Positions 34,634 to 43,986 of a stretch of DNA of 64,000 nt are shown piece by piece. Position numbers and translations under genes: made by a program. The notes beneath the pieces are model-generated. The model ran no database searches. It had not been told where the DNA came from and was given only the letters and a program-made list of their open reading frames with translations. Origin of the DNA: Aestuariibius sp. HNIBRBA575 (lineage in GTDB: Bacteria; Pseudomonadota; Alphaproteobacteria; Rhodobacterales; Rhodobacteraceae); contig NZ_CP162414.1 in NCBI RefSeq assembly GCF_040932005.1, positions 2,817,501 to 2,881,500 of the forward strand, given 5' to 3'. Positions within the stretch are counted from its first letter, which is position 1, and the number at the start of each line of letters is the position of its first letter.

Positions 34634-35287
34634 ATGCCCCAGACCACGCCAAAATTCAGCCGTGTCCCGGCGCAGGAACGCCGCCGTGACCTGATCGAAG
34701 CCACATTGCGCGTGGTTGCCAATCGTGGCGTAGAGGCAGCAACAGTGCGCACCATTTCACAAGAGGCGGGCGTTTCCTTTAGTTTGATCCGGCATCATTT
34801 CACCACCAAAGAGGACCTGCTATGTGCCGCGTTTGAACATCACATGCGCAGCTTGACCCATCTCAGCACGACCCCGGATTTGACCCAAGACCTGCCCCCG
34901 TTGCAAATGTTGGCACGGTTCATCACCAGCACCTTATCTCCGCCCGTGATGTCCCCTGATGCGGCGCAAATCTGGGCCGGGTTCATCCAGATGGTGCCAC
35001 GCGACCACGCCATGCGGCAGGTTCACCAAAATCAATATCAGGCCTATCACCAAGAACTGGAAATGTTGATCAAACCGATCCTGATTGCCGCGGGGCGCGA
35101 TGCAGATGACAATGAAATTCACCATCTCGCCCTTGCTTGTAACGCCGTTTTAGACGGGCTCTGGCTTGAGGGATCGATGCTGCCGGACCTGCTGGATCAT
35201 CCAACCCTCGTCATGATCGCCACCCGTTCGATCCACGCCATCCTTGGCCTTGCCCATCCTCAAACTCACAAGGATCCCGCCGCATGA
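34634..35287 (+). CDS. TetR/AcrR family regulator (BetI-like)
   Basis: 217 residues from ATG 34634, which has AGGA upstream; the frame is open earlier but without a plausible protein start. The helix-turn-helix reads RRRDLIEATLRVVANRGVEAATVRTISQEAGVSFSLIRHHFTTKEDLL, and the C-terminal ligand domain resembles that of BetI-type regulators (GFIQMVPRDHAMRQVHQNQY). It overlaps the aminotransferase start by 4 bp and so is co-expressed with it. It is divergent from the glp importer and may regulate either direction. Confidence 0.9.
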   Translation: MPQTTPKFSRVPAQERRRDLIEATLRVVANRGVEAATVRTISQEAGVSFSLIRHHFTTKEDLLCAAFEHHMRSLTHLSTTPDLTQDLPPLQMLARFITSTLSPPVMSPDAAQIWAGFIQMVPRDHAMRQVHQNQYQAYHQELEMLIKPILIAAGRDADDNEIHHLALACNAVLDGLWLEGSMLPDLLDHPTLVMIATRSIHAILGLAHPQTHKDPAA

Positions 35288-36483
35288 AATATGCCCCAAT
35301 CACTGAAAGGCTGGCCAATTTGGGCGGCGCCAAATGGGAAGTGTACAATCACGCTCGCATTCTGAAAAACCAAGGTCACGACATCATTGACCTGACCATT
35401 GGCGAACCAGATGTCCCCGCCCCGGCCAATTTGATAGAGGCAACAATCCAAAGCCTGAACGCCGGTCGCACCCGATATTCAAACGGCCGCGGAGAAGACA
35501 ATCTGCGCAATGCATTGGCTCAAAAATACACCGCTCGCTGTGGCCGGGCGATATCACCGGCGCAGTTTTTATGTCTGCCGGGCACGCAAACCGCGCTTTA
35601 TGTTGCGATGATGGGTCTGGTCAGTGACGGCGACGAGGTGCTTGTTGGCGATCCGATGTATGCCACCTACGAAGGCGTCATTGCCGCGACCGGCGCACGC
35701 GCCGTACCCGTTCCGTTGCGGGCCGAGAACGGGTTTCGTTTGGCTGCAGACGATATCGCTGCACGGATCACCGCCAAAACACGCGTTATTTTCCTGAACA
35801 CACCCCACAATCCCACGGGGTCCATTTTAACGGCCAATGACATCGACGCCATTGGTGCGCTCGCCCGAAAACATGATTTGTGGATCCTATCAGACGAAGT
35901 TTACGAAGACCTGATTTTTGACAACGCGACATTTCAGTCTCCTTTGGATCGCGATGATCTGCAGGATCGTGTGATCTCCGTTTCTTCTATCTCTAAGAGC
36001 CACGCCGCCCCCGGTTTCAGAAGCGGCTGGTGCGTTGGCCCCGCGAACTTTGTTGACCGGGTGCTGCCGGTGGCGGAAACGATGCTCTTTGGAAACCAGC
36101 CATTTTTGGCGGATGCAACGGCGCAGGTTCTGTCACGTCCGTCAGAGGTGGCAATTGGCATGCGCCAGCGATTTGCCCAGCGCGCAAACACAGTGCAGCG
36201 CCGTTTAGACGGGTCATTTGGCATGCATGTGCAAAAACCGGATGCAGGGATGTTTTTACTGCTCAACATCGCATCCCTCACCCCAGATGATTCAGAATTT
36301 GCCATGGATTTGCTGACAAAAACCGGCGTTGCGGTGATGCCCGGCACATCCTTTGGCCAAGGTTTGCAGGGATGGATCAGAATGGCATTGACCGTTGAGG
36401 ATACCTTGATGGACACCGCCTGCGACCGGCTGTTGGCACATGCCGCGTTGGTTAAACCCGAAACATCTGCCGCCTATGTTTAG
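35284..36483 (+). CDS. PLP-dependent class I/II aminotransferase
   Basis: 399 residues of fold type I. Landmarks are DLTIGEPD (38-44), SNGRGEDNLRNALAQKY, the Asn of NTPHNPTGS (Asn176), the pyridine-nitrogen Asp in SDEVYEDL and the Schiff-base lysine Lys238 in SISKSHAAPGFRSGW, with the substrate-carboxylate Arg later (GWIRMAL). The subgroup resembles aspartate/aromatic aminotransferases of the AspC/arginine-pyruvate type; the substrate is not fixed by sequence. It is coupled to the TetR gene and 21 bp upstream of a VOC gene. Confidence 0.92.
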   Translation: MKYAPITERLANLGGAKWEVYNHARILKNQGHDIIDLTIGEPDVPAPANLIEATIQSLNAGRTRYSNGRGEDNLRNALAQKYTARCGRAISPAQFLCLPGTQTALYVAMMGLVSDGDEVLVGDPMYATYEGVIAATGARAVPVPLRAENGFRLAADDIAARITAKTRVIFLNTPHNPTGSILTANDIDAIGALARKHDLWILSDEVYEDLIFDNATFQSPLDRDDLQDRVISVSSISKSHAAPGFRSGWCVGPANFVDRVLPVAETMLFGNQPFLADATAQVLSRPSEVAIGMRQRFAQRANTVQRRLDGSFGMHVQKPDAGMFLLLNIASLTPDDSEFAMDLLTKTGVAVMPGTSFGQGLQGWIRMALTVEDTLMDTACDRLLAHAALVKPETSAAYV

Positions 36484-36504
36484 GTGGATCATAGGAAACG
36501 AAAC

Positions 36505-36912
36505 ATGGCTCTGAACCTGACCCATATTCACCATGTCGCTCTTATTTGTCGGGACTATCGCGCGTCGAAACATTTCTACACGCAGATTCTGGGCCTACCG
36601 ATCATTTCCGAAAACTACCGCGCGAAACGTCAATCCTGGAAACTGGATCTAAAGCTACCCGATAGTGGCCAGTTGGAACTGTTTTCATTTCCCGATCCCC
36701 CGGCGCGCGGATCGCATCCAGAACATTGCGGCCTGCGGCATCTAGCCTTTGGGGTCGCGGATTTGGATCATGCGATCCAACACCTGACAGATGCGAATAT
36801 CGACGTTGAACCAATCCGTATCGATGAATTTACCGGTGCGCGTTTTACTTTTTTCCCCGATCCCGACAGGCTGCCGATTGAGCTTTATGAAACGCAAGAC
36901 GGTTCAAATTGA
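36505..36912 (+). CDS. VOC (glyoxalase/bleomycin-resistance fold) protein, YaeR/GloA2-like
   Basis: 135 residues from ATG 36505, preceded by AGGAAA; a GTG seven codons earlier is less likely. It shows the paired beta-alpha-beta-beta-beta modules of the VOC fold: IHHVALICRDYRASKHFYTQILGLPII, then LDLKLPDSGQLELFSFPDPP, HCGLRHLAFGVADLDHAI and FFPDPDRLPIELYE. Putative metal ligands are His near the N-terminus, Glu in QLELF, His in LRHLAF and Glu in IELYE. Close relatives are annotated lactoylglutathione lyase-like; no substrate is proposed. Confidence 0.88.
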   Translation: MALNLTHIHHVALICRDYRASKHFYTQILGLPIISENYRAKRQSWKLDLKLPDSGQLELFSFPDPPARGSHPEHCGLRHLAFGVADLDHAIQHLTDANIDVEPIRIDEFTGARFTFFPDPDRLPIELYETQDGSN

Positions 36913-37081
36913 CGCTAAAGTTTGGGAAGCGCAGATTTGTGCAATCCTCAGAAACGCTTTGTATATGGTGGTTTTCGACACCGGTTGCTGAGACTTAACA
37001 GCCCATTTAACTGACCGCATCCAAGCTCTCACATAAAACGTTACAGATTTTTTGCCATCCTAAAGATTTGTAACTTTTAGG

Positions 37082-37110
37082 TTGCTCGAATCCCCGGTCA
37101 AACATATACC
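37082..37110 (+). promoter_or_regulatory. Promoter of the paaJABCDE operon
   Basis: TTGCTC at 37082-37087 and TATACC at 37105-37110 are 17 bp apart. The -10 box overlaps the left half of the TetR-type inverted repeat at 37108-37125, so repressor binding there would block RNA polymerase. Confidence 0.6.
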
Positions 37111-37125
37111 GACCACGCGGTCGAT
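37108..37125. promoter_or_regulatory. Candidate PaaR (TetR) operator, site 1
   Basis: ACCGACC-ACGC-GGTCGAT: 7-bp half-sites (6 of 7 symmetric) with a 4-bp spacer, continuing ATTAAT-like as at site 2. It lies 23 bp upstream of the paaJ start and overlaps the -10 box. The same arrangement recurs at 45244 and 48368. Confidence 0.65.
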
Positions 37126-37147
37126 TAATTTTTGGGAGGATGCGCAG

Positions 37148-38350
37148 ATGGATGCTTTGATTTGCGATGGGGTTCGCACGCCCATTGGTCGGTATGGTGG
37201 CGCACTTTCAACGATGCGGACGGACGATCTGGCGGCGCTGCCAATTACAGCCCTGATGGAACGCAACCGGGACGTTGATTGGTCCGCAGTTGACGACGTT
37301 ATTTATGGCTCGGCCAACCAGGCAGGCGAAGACAATCGCAACGTCGCGCGCATGGCCGCCTTGTTGGCGGGGCTGCCTGTGGATGTGCCGGGCACGACCG
37401 TGAACCGTCTTTGTGCCAGTGGGATGGACGCCATCGGTTTCGCCGCACGCGGGATCAAGGCGGGCGATTACGATTTGACCATCGCTGGTGGTGTCGAAAG
37501 CATGAGCCGCGCGCCTTTTGTGATGCCAAAGGCCAACGCTGCCTTTACCCGATCAAACACTGTCTATGACACAACAATCGGATGGCGGTTTGTGAACCCA
37601 AAAATGAAAGCCACCTATGGCGTTGATTCCATGCCGCAAACAGCAGACAACGTCGCCGCTGATTTTGATGTTAGCCGCGCGGATCAGGATGCCTTTGCCG
37701 CGCGATCACAGGCGCGTTGGGCGGCCGCACATGACGCGGGCATTTTCAACGACGAAATCGTCCCGGTCGCTGTGCCGCAGCGCAAAGGGGACCCTGTTAT
37801 CGTCGACACAGATGAACATCCCCGCCCCAGTAGCGATGCCTCAGCCCTGAGCAAACTCAAAGGCGTGAATGGCCCGAACCTGACGGTCACGGCAGGCAAT
37901 GCCAGCGGTGTAAACGACGGTGCTGCTGCGCTGTTGATCGCCTCTGAAGGGGCCGCAATGGCAAACGGGCTGACACCGATGGCCCGCATCGTTTGCATGT
38001 CGTCGGTGGGTGTCGAGCCACGCATCATGGGCATTGGCCCTGCCCCCGCAAGCGAGAAAGCCCTCAAACGCGCGGGGCTGACGATTGACCAGATGGATGT
38101 GATTGAACTGAACGAAGCTTTTGCTGCGCAGGGACTTGCGACGTTGCGCCAACTTGGTGTGGCTGATGATGACCCACGGGTGAACCCGCATGGCGGCGCG
38201 ATTGCATTGGGTCATCCACTTGGAATGTCGGGGGCGCGGCTGGTTTTAACCGCGGCACACCACCTGAAACGCAGCGGTGGGCGCTATGCGCTATGCACCA
38301 TGTGCGTCGGTGTCGGACAGGGCACAGCCATGATCATTGAACGCGTCTAA
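37148..38350 (+). CDS. paaJ: 3-oxoadipyl-CoA / 3-oxo-5,6-dehydrosuberyl-CoA thiolase
   Basis: 400 residues from ATG 37148, which has GGGAGG upstream; the frame is open earlier. It is a thiolase with the nucleophile Cys89 in NRLCASGMDAIG, NPHGGAIALGHPLGMSGAR (catalytic His) and the second catalytic Cys in CTMCVGVGQG. The start DALICDGVRTPIGRYGGAL is typical of PcaF/PaaJ. It performs the two thiolytic steps of phenylacetate breakdown, giving acetyl-CoA and succinyl-CoA. It heads the paaJABCDE operon. Confidence 0.93.
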   Translation: MDALICDGVRTPIGRYGGALSTMRTDDLAALPITALMERNRDVDWSAVDDVIYGSANQAGEDNRNVARMAALLAGLPVDVPGTTVNRLCASGMDAIGFAARGIKAGDYDLTIAGGVESMSRAPFVMPKANAAFTRSNTVYDTTIGWRFVNPKMKATYGVDSMPQTADNVAADFDVSRADQDAFAARSQARWAAAHDAGIFNDEIVPVAVPQRKGDPVIVDTDEHPRPSSDASALSKLKGVNGPNLTVTAGNASGVNDGAAALLIASEGAAMANGLTPMARIVCMSSVGVEPRIMGIGPAPASEKALKRAGLTIDQMDVIELNEAFAAQGLATLRQLGVADDDPRVNPHGGAIALGHPLGMSGARLVLTAAHHLKRSGGRYALCTMCVGVGQGTAMIIERV

Positions 38351-38366
38351 ACCAGGAGGATAGAAC

Positions 38367-39341
38367 ATGTATGCACAAATGGTAAAATCCGAAGCTGCCG
38401 ATGACAGCGAAATGGCGCAGGCTTTTCAGGCGCGCATTGATGCAGGCGAAAAGATCGAGCCCAAGGATTGGATGCCGGCGGGGTATCGCAAAACGCTGAT
38501 CCGACAGATCGGCCAACACGCGCATTCCGAAATCGTGGGCCAGCTGCCCGAAGGAAACTGGATCACCCGCGCCCCGACGCTTGAACGCAAGGCGATCCTG
38601 CTGGCCAAGGTGCAGGATGAAGCAGGGCACGGTTTATATCTTTATTGTGCGGCTGAAACGCTGGGCGTGTCGCGCGACGAACTGACAGAAATGTTGCTGG
38701 ATGGTCGGATGAAATACTCCTCCATCTTTAATTATCCGACACTGACATGGGCCGATATGGGCGCTGTTGGCTGGTTGGTTGATGGGGCGGCAATCATGAA
38801 CCAAGTGCCGTTGCAGCGCACGTCCTTTGGCCCGTATTCGCGTGCGATGATCCGCGTGTGCAAAGAGGAATCGTTTCACCAGCGCCAAGGCTACGACATC
38901 ATGATGAAAATGGCGCAGGGGACGCCACAACAAAAGGCGATGGCGCAAAACGCGTTGAACCGGTTCTGGTATCCATCGCTGATGATGTTTGGACCGAGCG
39001 ATGCAGATTCCGTGCATTCCGCGCAGTCGATGGCGTGGAAAATCAAGATGAATACCAATGACGAGCTGCGCCAGAAATTTGTCGATCAGACGGTACCACA
39101 GGCCGAATACCTTGGCCTGAGCGTTCCCGATGAGACCCTGACATGGAACGAGGACAAGGGCGGTTATGACTTTGCCGAGCCCGATTGGGCCGAATTTTTT
39201 GAAGTGATCAAAGGCAACGGCCCCTGCAACACCGAACGCCTCGCCGCCCGGAACAAGGCATGGGACGATGGCAAATGGGTGCGTGATGGTCTTTTGGCAC
39301 ACGCCCAGAAACGCAAGGCACGAAAGGTAGCAGCGCAATGA
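38367..39341 (+). CDS. paaA: 1,2-phenylacetyl-CoA epoxidase, catalytic subunit PaaA
   Basis: 324 residues of the ferritin-like di-iron family. Metal-ligand motifs are visible as [11 protein letters not shown] and [14 protein letters not shown] (ExxH pairs). PaaA with PaaC forms the oxygenase core that epoxidises the ring of phenylacetyl-CoA. AGGAGG lies before the ATG, 16 bp after paaJ. The end overlaps paaB by 4 bp. Confidence 0.96.
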   Translation: MYAQMVKSEAADDSEMAQAFQARIDAGEKIEPKDWMPAGYRKTLIRQIGQHAHSEIVGQLPEGNWITRAPTLERKAILLAKVQDEAGHGLYLYCAAETLGVSRDELTEMLLDGRMKYSSIFNYPTLTWADMGAVGWLVDGAAIMNQVPLQRTSFGPYSRAMIRVCKEESFHQRQGYDIMMKMAQGTPQQKAMAQNALNRFWYPSLMMFGPSDADSVHSAQSMAWKIKMNTNDELRQKFVDQTVPQAEYLGLSVPDETLTWNEDKGGYDFAEPDWAEFFEVIKGNGPCNTERLAARNKAWDDGKWVRDGLLAHAQKRKARKVAAQ

Positions 39342-39676
39342 CCTCTCTTAGTTCCGCAAATTCCGAACAATCCGAAACACAAACCAAGCCCAAGCGCCAC
39401 GAATGGCCGCTATGGGAAGTGTTCATCCGCGGCCAGCACGGCATGAGCCACCGCCATGTCGGCAGTCTTCATGCGCCTGACGAAGAAATGGCGATCAAGA
39501 ATGCCCGCGATGTCTATACCCGCCGCAACGAAGGCGTCAGCATCTGGGTCGTTGAGGCGCGTCACATCGCGGCGTCTTCTCCTTCGGAAAAGGGACCGTT
39601 ATATGAGCCATCCGAAAGCAAGGTTTATCGACATCCGACGTTTTTCGACATTCCCAAAGATGTAGGGGCGATGTGA
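39338..39676 (+). CDS. paaB: 1,2-phenylacetyl-CoA epoxidase subunit PaaB
   Basis: 112 residues. The core [51 protein letters not shown] is the PaaB signature. PaaB bridges the PaaAC core and helps recruit the reductase. It is coupled to paaA and paaC by short overlaps. The first 24 residues are a polar, poorly conserved extension. Confidence 0.96.
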   Translation: MTSLSSANSEQSETQTKPKRHEWPLWEVFIRGQHGMSHRHVGSLHAPDEEMAIKNARDVYTRRNEGVSIWVVEARHIAASSPSEKGPLYEPSESKVYRHPTFFDIPKDVGAM

Positions 39677-40443
39677 TGGCCGATGTAACATCAGAACACC
39701 TGTTCGAGTTTCTGTGCCGCATGGGCGATAACACCCTGGTGTTGGGGCATCGCGTCAGTGAATGGTGCGGTCACGCCCCCGTGTTAGAAGAAGACATCGC
39801 GCTGGCCAACACCGCGCTTGATTTGATCGGCCAAACGCAGATGTGGCTTGGTCTGGCGGGCGACGTCGAGGGCAAGGATCGCACAGCGGATGATATCGCG
39901 ATGCTGCGTGACGTCTGGGATTTCCGCAATGTGCTGCTGGTTGAACAGCCCAACGGCGATTTCGGTCAAACCATGATGCGGCAATTCCTGTTTGATGCTT
40001 GGCATCTGGCCATGTTGACCGCTTTGCTGCAATCCACCAACACACAGATCGCGGCGATTGCGGCAAAGGCCGTCAAAGAAGTGCAGTACCATATCGAACG
40101 CTCTGGCGAGACGGTTGTCGGTTTGGGCGACGGCACCCCTGAGAGCCATAAGCGGATGCAAGACGCTCTAAATCTGTTGTGGCCCTATATCGGTGAAATG
40201 TTCGTCAGTGACGCCGTAGACAAAGCAATGACCGCTGCGGGTATCGCCCCGGATTTGGCTGATCTGCGTGCCCAATATGATGCGTATGTCAAACCGGTCC
40301 TGACCGAAGCCACGTTGGTAATCCCCGAAGGTGGTTTTGCCCATAAAGGCGGTAAAACTGGTTTTCAGCACACCGAACATCTGGGCCATCTCTTGACGCA
40401 AATGCAGTGGCTTCAGCGCGCCTATCCCGGAGCAACCTGGTAG
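39676..40443 (+). CDS. paaC: 1,2-phenylacetyl-CoA epoxidase structural subunit PaaC
   Basis: 255 residues, ferritin-like fold related to PaaA but without a working di-iron site. RMGDNTLVLGHRVSEWCGHAPVLEEDIALANTALDLIGQ is the typical opening. ATG 39676 overlaps the paaB stop by one base (TGATG); a GTG one codon earlier is possible. It stabilises PaaA in the epoxidase. paaD follows after one base. Confidence 0.95.
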   Translation: MADVTSEHLFEFLCRMGDNTLVLGHRVSEWCGHAPVLEEDIALANTALDLIGQTQMWLGLAGDVEGKDRTADDIAMLRDVWDFRNVLLVEQPNGDFGQTMMRQFLFDAWHLAMLTALLQSTNTQIAAIAAKAVKEVQYHIERSGETVVGLGDGTPESHKRMQDALNLLWPYIGEMFVSDAVDKAMTAAGIAPDLADLRAQYDAYVKPVLTEATLVIPEGGFAHKGGKTGFQHTEHLGHLLTQMQWLQRAYPGATW

Positions 40444-40444
40444 G

Positions 40445-40903
40445 ATGAAACCCACCGTGGCACAGATTTGGGGCTGGCTTGACGCCGTGCCCGACCCAGA
40501 GATCCCCGTGATCTCGGTCGTGGATTTGGGCATCGTGCGGGGCGTATCATGGAATGAGGACACGCTTGAGGTGGCCGTAACGCCGACCTATTCGGGCTGC
40601 CCTGCGACCCGTGTTATTGCGATGGATATCGAAACGGCGCTGTGGGATCGCGGCATTAAAGAAGTGCGGATTAAAACCCAAATCAGCCCGCCTTGGACCA
40701 CTGATTGGCTGTCTGACAAAGGCCGTGCCAAGCTGATGGATTATGGTATCGCCCCGCCCCGCGCGGCAGGTGGACCAGAATGTTGCCCACGCTGCAAATC
40801 CTCAAACGTCACGCGCATCAGCCAATTCGGATCGACCCCATGCAAAGCCCAGTGGCGCTGTGGCGAATGTCTGGAACCCTTCGACTATTTCAAATGTATC
40901 TAA
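40445..40903 (+). CDS. paaD: 1,2-phenylacetyl-CoA epoxidase maturation protein PaaD
   Basis: 152 residues: an N-terminal DUF59/MIP18 domain (IWGWLDAVPDPEIPVISVVDLGIVRGV, with YSGCPAT) and a C-terminal zinc/iron-cysteine region (CCPRCKSSNV, STPCKAQWRCGEC). PaaD assists iron-sulfur or di-iron assembly for the epoxidase. It is one base after paaC. Confidence 0.95.
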   Translation: MKPTVAQIWGWLDAVPDPEIPVISVVDLGIVRGVSWNEDTLEVAVTPTYSGCPATRVIAMDIETALWDRGIKEVRIKTQISPPWTTDWLSDKGRAKLMDYGIAPPRAAGGPECCPRCKSSNVTRISQFGSTPCKAQWRCGECLEPFDYFKCI

Positions 40904-40915
40904 GGAGAACATGTG

Positions 40916-41983
40916 ATGGCCCGCTTTCATCAACTGTCTGTCACTGACGTCACGAAAACCATCCGCGACGCGGTCATCGTGACACTAAAGCCAGTGAACG
41001 GAGGCGATTTCGATTTCACCCAAGGCCAATACCTGACCTTCCGTCAGGACTTTGATGGCACCGAGGTTCGGCGCTCTTATTCGATCTGCGCGGGCAAGGA
41101 TGACGGGGCTTTGCAGGTCGGAATCAAAAAGGTCGATGGCGGCGCATTTTCCACATGGGCAAACGAAAACCTTGCCCCCGGTATGACGCTTGAGGCGATG
41201 GAGCCGATGGGGAATTTCCACACGCCGATCACACCTGATGTTGCAAAAACCTATCTGGGCTTTGCTGGCGGATCAGGTATCACGCCGGTTCTGTCAATCA
41301 TGAAAACTGTACTGGCGCGCGAACCCCAGAGCACCTTTTCACTGGTCTATGCCAATCGCGGCGTGAACACGATCATGTTCCGCGAAGAGCTGGAAGACCT
41401 CAAAAACCTGTATATGGGGCGCCTGACAATTATCCATGTGCTGGAAAGTGATGCGCAGGATATCGACCTGTTCACCGGCCGCGTGGATACAGACAAATGT
41501 AAGGCGCTGTTCGATCACTGGATCGACATCCAAAGCGTCGACACCTCGTTCATCTGCGGGCCAGAACCGATGATGCTTGGCATTGCGGCGGCCCTGCGCG
41601 ACCACGGTTTGACCGACGATCAGATCAAGTTTGAGTTGTTCGCCAGTGCCCAACCCGGACGCCTGATCCGCAAGACCAACACAGATGCCATCGACGTTGT
41701 CGCCAAATCGACCGAGGCGACAATCTCGATGGATGGATCGGCGCGCAGCTTCACCATGGACAAGGATCAGTCAATCCTCGAAGCCGCCCTCGAAAATGCG
41801 CTGGACGCGCCTTATGCCTGCAAGGCTGGCGTCTGTTCCACCTGCAAATGCAAAGTTCTGGAAGGTGAGGTGGAGATGCTCGCGAACCATGCGCTTGAGG
41901 ATTACGAAGTTGCGCAGGGCTATGTTTTGTCCTGTCAGGCCTATCCTGTCACAGACAAAGTTGTCGTGGATTACGATCACTAA
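40916..41983 (+). CDS. paaE: 1,2-phenylacetyl-CoA epoxidase reductase PaaE
   Basis: 355 residues: FAD-binding domain (RRSYSICAGKDDG), NAD(P)H-binding domain (GFAGGSGITPVLSIMKT and CGPEPMM) and a C-terminal plant-type [2Fe-2S] ferredoxin domain (CKAGVCSTCKCKVLEG, with a last Cys in VLSCQAYP). It passes electrons from NADPH to PaaA. AAGGAG is 8 bases before ATG 40916. It is the last gene of the operon; an imperfect CCCTGA/TCAGGG hairpin lies beyond it at the convergent boundary. Confidence 0.95.
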   Translation: MARFHQLSVTDVTKTIRDAVIVTLKPVNGGDFDFTQGQYLTFRQDFDGTEVRRSYSICAGKDDGALQVGIKKVDGGAFSTWANENLAPGMTLEAMEPMGNFHTPITPDVAKTYLGFAGGSGITPVLSIMKTVLAREPQSTFSLVYANRGVNTIMFREELEDLKNLYMGRLTIIHVLESDAQDIDLFTGRVDTDKCKALFDHWIDIQSVDTSFICGPEPMMLGIAAALRDHGLTDDQIKFELFASAQPGRLIRKTNTDAIDVVAKSTEATISMDGSARSFTMDKDQSILEAALENALDAPYACKAGVCSTCKCKVLEGEVEMLANHALEDYEVAQGYVLSCQAYPVTDKVVVDYDH

Positions 41984-42035
41984 AGAATGCGGCCTGGCAC
42001 AGGTATGCAAATCGGCTAAATGCAACCCAATGAAG

Positions 42036-42081
42036 GACCCTGAATGGCGCGGCCTTAAAGGCCGTGCACGCCTGTCAGGGT
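42036..42081. terminator. Imperfect hairpin between convergent paaE and tetR
   Basis: ACCCTGA near 42037 pairs with TCAGGGT near 42075, enclosing GCGCGGCC-TTAAA-GGCCGTGC (one G-T pair) at 42048-42068. The structure spans the TetR stop codon. No U-tract follows, so it is at best a weak bidirectional terminator. Confidence 0.35.
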
Positions 42082-42651
42082 TAGCTTTGTGACCAGCTTG
42101 GCGTATTCATCCCTTGCTTCGTGACCTGCATTGCTGTTCCACATGTAAAACCAGTTCAACATGCCAAAGATCGACATCACCGTTGCACGTAATTTCCGTG
42201 GGTCATCTGCAAAAACCTCTGGCGCAATTCTGCCGACAATGTCGCTCATGTGAACAACCATTTCGCGCTGATAAGACTTCAGAATTGTTTGCTGATCTTC
42301 GGGCAGTAACGGGATGCCTTCGGTTTGAATCTTATGTTCGTGATCCATGCCTTCGTAGGATTGCAATGTTTCCACGATGACCCGCCCCAATTGTTCGGGT
42401 GGGTTTAGCCCGTCCAGGTCCAAACTGGTGATGCGGGTGCGCAGGGCCGACAGATAGGTATCCAGAATATCAAACAGCAGCGCGTCTTTGCTGCTGTAAT
42501 AGTGATAAATATTCGCTTTCGATATCCCGCATTCCTTTGCGACCTGCGACATCGATGCCCGCGCATAACCTTGGTCGGCAAACAAACGGGCAGCGACGTG
42601 CAAGATGTGAATGCGCTTGGCGTCGTGATCTTTGGCAATAGGGCGAGACAC
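42055..42651 (-). CDS. TetR/AcrR family regulator of the phenylacetate genes (PaaR-type)
   Basis: 198 residues: an N-terminal TetR helix-turn-helix (RIHILHVAARLFADQGYARASMSQVAKECGISKANIYHYYSSKDALLFDILD) and a ligand domain with HEHKIQTEGIPLLPEDQQTILKSYQREMV. It begins 2 bp after paaK and ends the paaG-I-K operon. TetR-type PaaR proteins repress paa genes and respond to phenylacetyl-CoA in several bacteria. The ACCGACC-N4-GGTC repeats in this island are its likely operators, including one in its own operon promoter. Confidence 0.88.
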   Translation of the reverse strand: MSRPIAKDHDAKRIHILHVAARLFADQGYARASMSQVAKECGISKANIYHYYSSKDALLFDILDTYLSALRTRITSLDLDGLNPPEQLGRVIVETLQSYEGMDHEHKIQTEGIPLLPEDQQTILKSYQREMVVHMSDIVGRIAPEVFADDPRKLRATVMSIFGMLNWFYMWNSNAGHEARDEYAKLVTKLTLTGVHGL

Positions 42652-42653
42652 AG

Positions 42654-43964
42654 TTATTCCTTGTTGCGATTGTCCACGACGCGCACGGCTTTGCCCTGAC
42701 TGCGCGCAACAGACCCAGGTTCTCCTACGATAACTTCCGTCGAGATTCCAACCATATCCTTAATATGCTTGGTCAACATGCGCGCCGCAGCTGTCTTGGA
42801 CAACTCATCCGCAGTATTGGGATTGGCCTCAACAAACACGCGCATCGCATCCATGCGACCGGATTTATAAAGTTCGATCTGGAAATAGGGTGCAAGCCCC
42901 CCTGTCGCCATAACCTGTTCTTCGATCTGTGTCGGAAACACGTTAACGCCCCGCAAGATTATCATGTCATCAGAGCGGCCAGTGATCTTTTCCATCCGCC
43001 GCATCGTGCGGGCCGTGCCGGGCAATAGGCGTGTCAGATCGCGGGTACGATAGCGGATCATTGGCATGCCTTCTTTGGTCAAGGTGGTAAAGACCAGCTC
43101 CCCTTCTTCGCCATCCTCGACCACTTCTCCGGTCGCCGGATTGATGATCTCAGGGTAATAGTGGTCTTCCCAAACGTGCAGCCCGTCTTTGGTTTCGATG
43201 CATTCATTGGCCACACCGGGGCCCATAATTTCGCTCAGCCCATAGATATCAACCGCATGCATATCAAAGGCGTCTTCGACCTCTTTGCGCATGGCGTTTG
43301 TCCACGGTTCGGCGCCAAACACACCAACCCTAAGCGAAGATTCGCGCGGATCGATACCCGCCTTGTGGAACCCCTCAAGAATATTGAGCATATAAGACGG
43401 TGTCACCATGATGCCCTTTGGCTCAAAATCGGTGATCAGACCGACCTGCTTTTCTGTCTGGCCGCCGCCCATCGGGACAACCGCAGCGCCCAGCCGTTCA
43501 ATGCCGTAATGCGCGCCCAGCCCGCCCGTGAACAAACCGTAGCCATACGCATTGTGGATCGTATCCCCTGCACGCAAACCCGAGGCACGCAAACTGCGCG
43601 CCAGCGTGTCTGCCCAAACGTCGATGTCATTTTTGGTATAAACGACGACGGTGGGCTTGCCTGTGGTGCCGGATGACGCGTGAATGCGCACCAATTTGTC
43701 ACGTGGCACAGCCGACAGACCAAACGGGTAATTGTCACGCAGGTCATTTTTGTAGGTAAAGGGAAACTTGGCCAGGTCTTTGAGATCCTTCAGATCATCG
43801 GGATGCACCCCTGCCTCGTCAAAACGTTGTCGATACATGGGCACGTTGTCATAGGCATGACGCAACGACCATTTCATGCGCTCCAACTGCAACGTTGAAA
43901 TTTCGTCACGGCTCGCAATTTCGATCGGTTCCAAATCGGCTTTTGCCGGGGCCAGATCTTTCAT
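42654..43964 (-). CDS. paaK: Phenylacetate-CoA ligase
   Basis: 436 residues of the adenylate-forming family. Landmarks are YRQRFDEAGVHPDDLKDLKDLAKFPFTYKNDLRDNYPFGL, the P-loop ASSGTTGKPTVV, YGLSEIMGPGVANEC, the RYRTRDLT motif and the C-terminal GRSDDMIILRGVNVFPTQIEE. It activates phenylacetate to phenylacetyl-CoA, the entry step of the pathway. It lies 22 bp after paaI. Confidence 0.96.
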   Translation of the reverse strand: MKDLAPAKADLEPIEIASRDEISTLQLERMKWSLRHAYDNVPMYRQRFDEAGVHPDDLKDLKDLAKFPFTYKNDLRDNYPFGLSAVPRDKLVRIHASSGTTGKPTVVVYTKNDIDVWADTLARSLRASGLRAGDTIHNAYGYGLFTGGLGAHYGIERLGAAVVPMGGGQTEKQVGLITDFEPKGIMVTPSYMLNILEGFHKAGIDPRESSLRVGVFGAEPWTNAMRKEVEDAFDMHAVDIYGLSEIMGPGVANECIETKDGLHVWEDHYYPEIINPATGEVVEDGEEGELVFTTLTKEGMPMIRYRTRDLTRLLPGTARTMRRMEKITGRSDDMIILRGVNVFPTQIEEQVMATGGLAPYFQIELYKSGRMDAMRVFVEANPNTADELSKTAAARMLTKHIKDMVGISTEVIVGEPGSVARSQGKAVRVVDNRNKE

Positions 43965-43986
43965 AGGTCATCCTCCATCCCACAGG

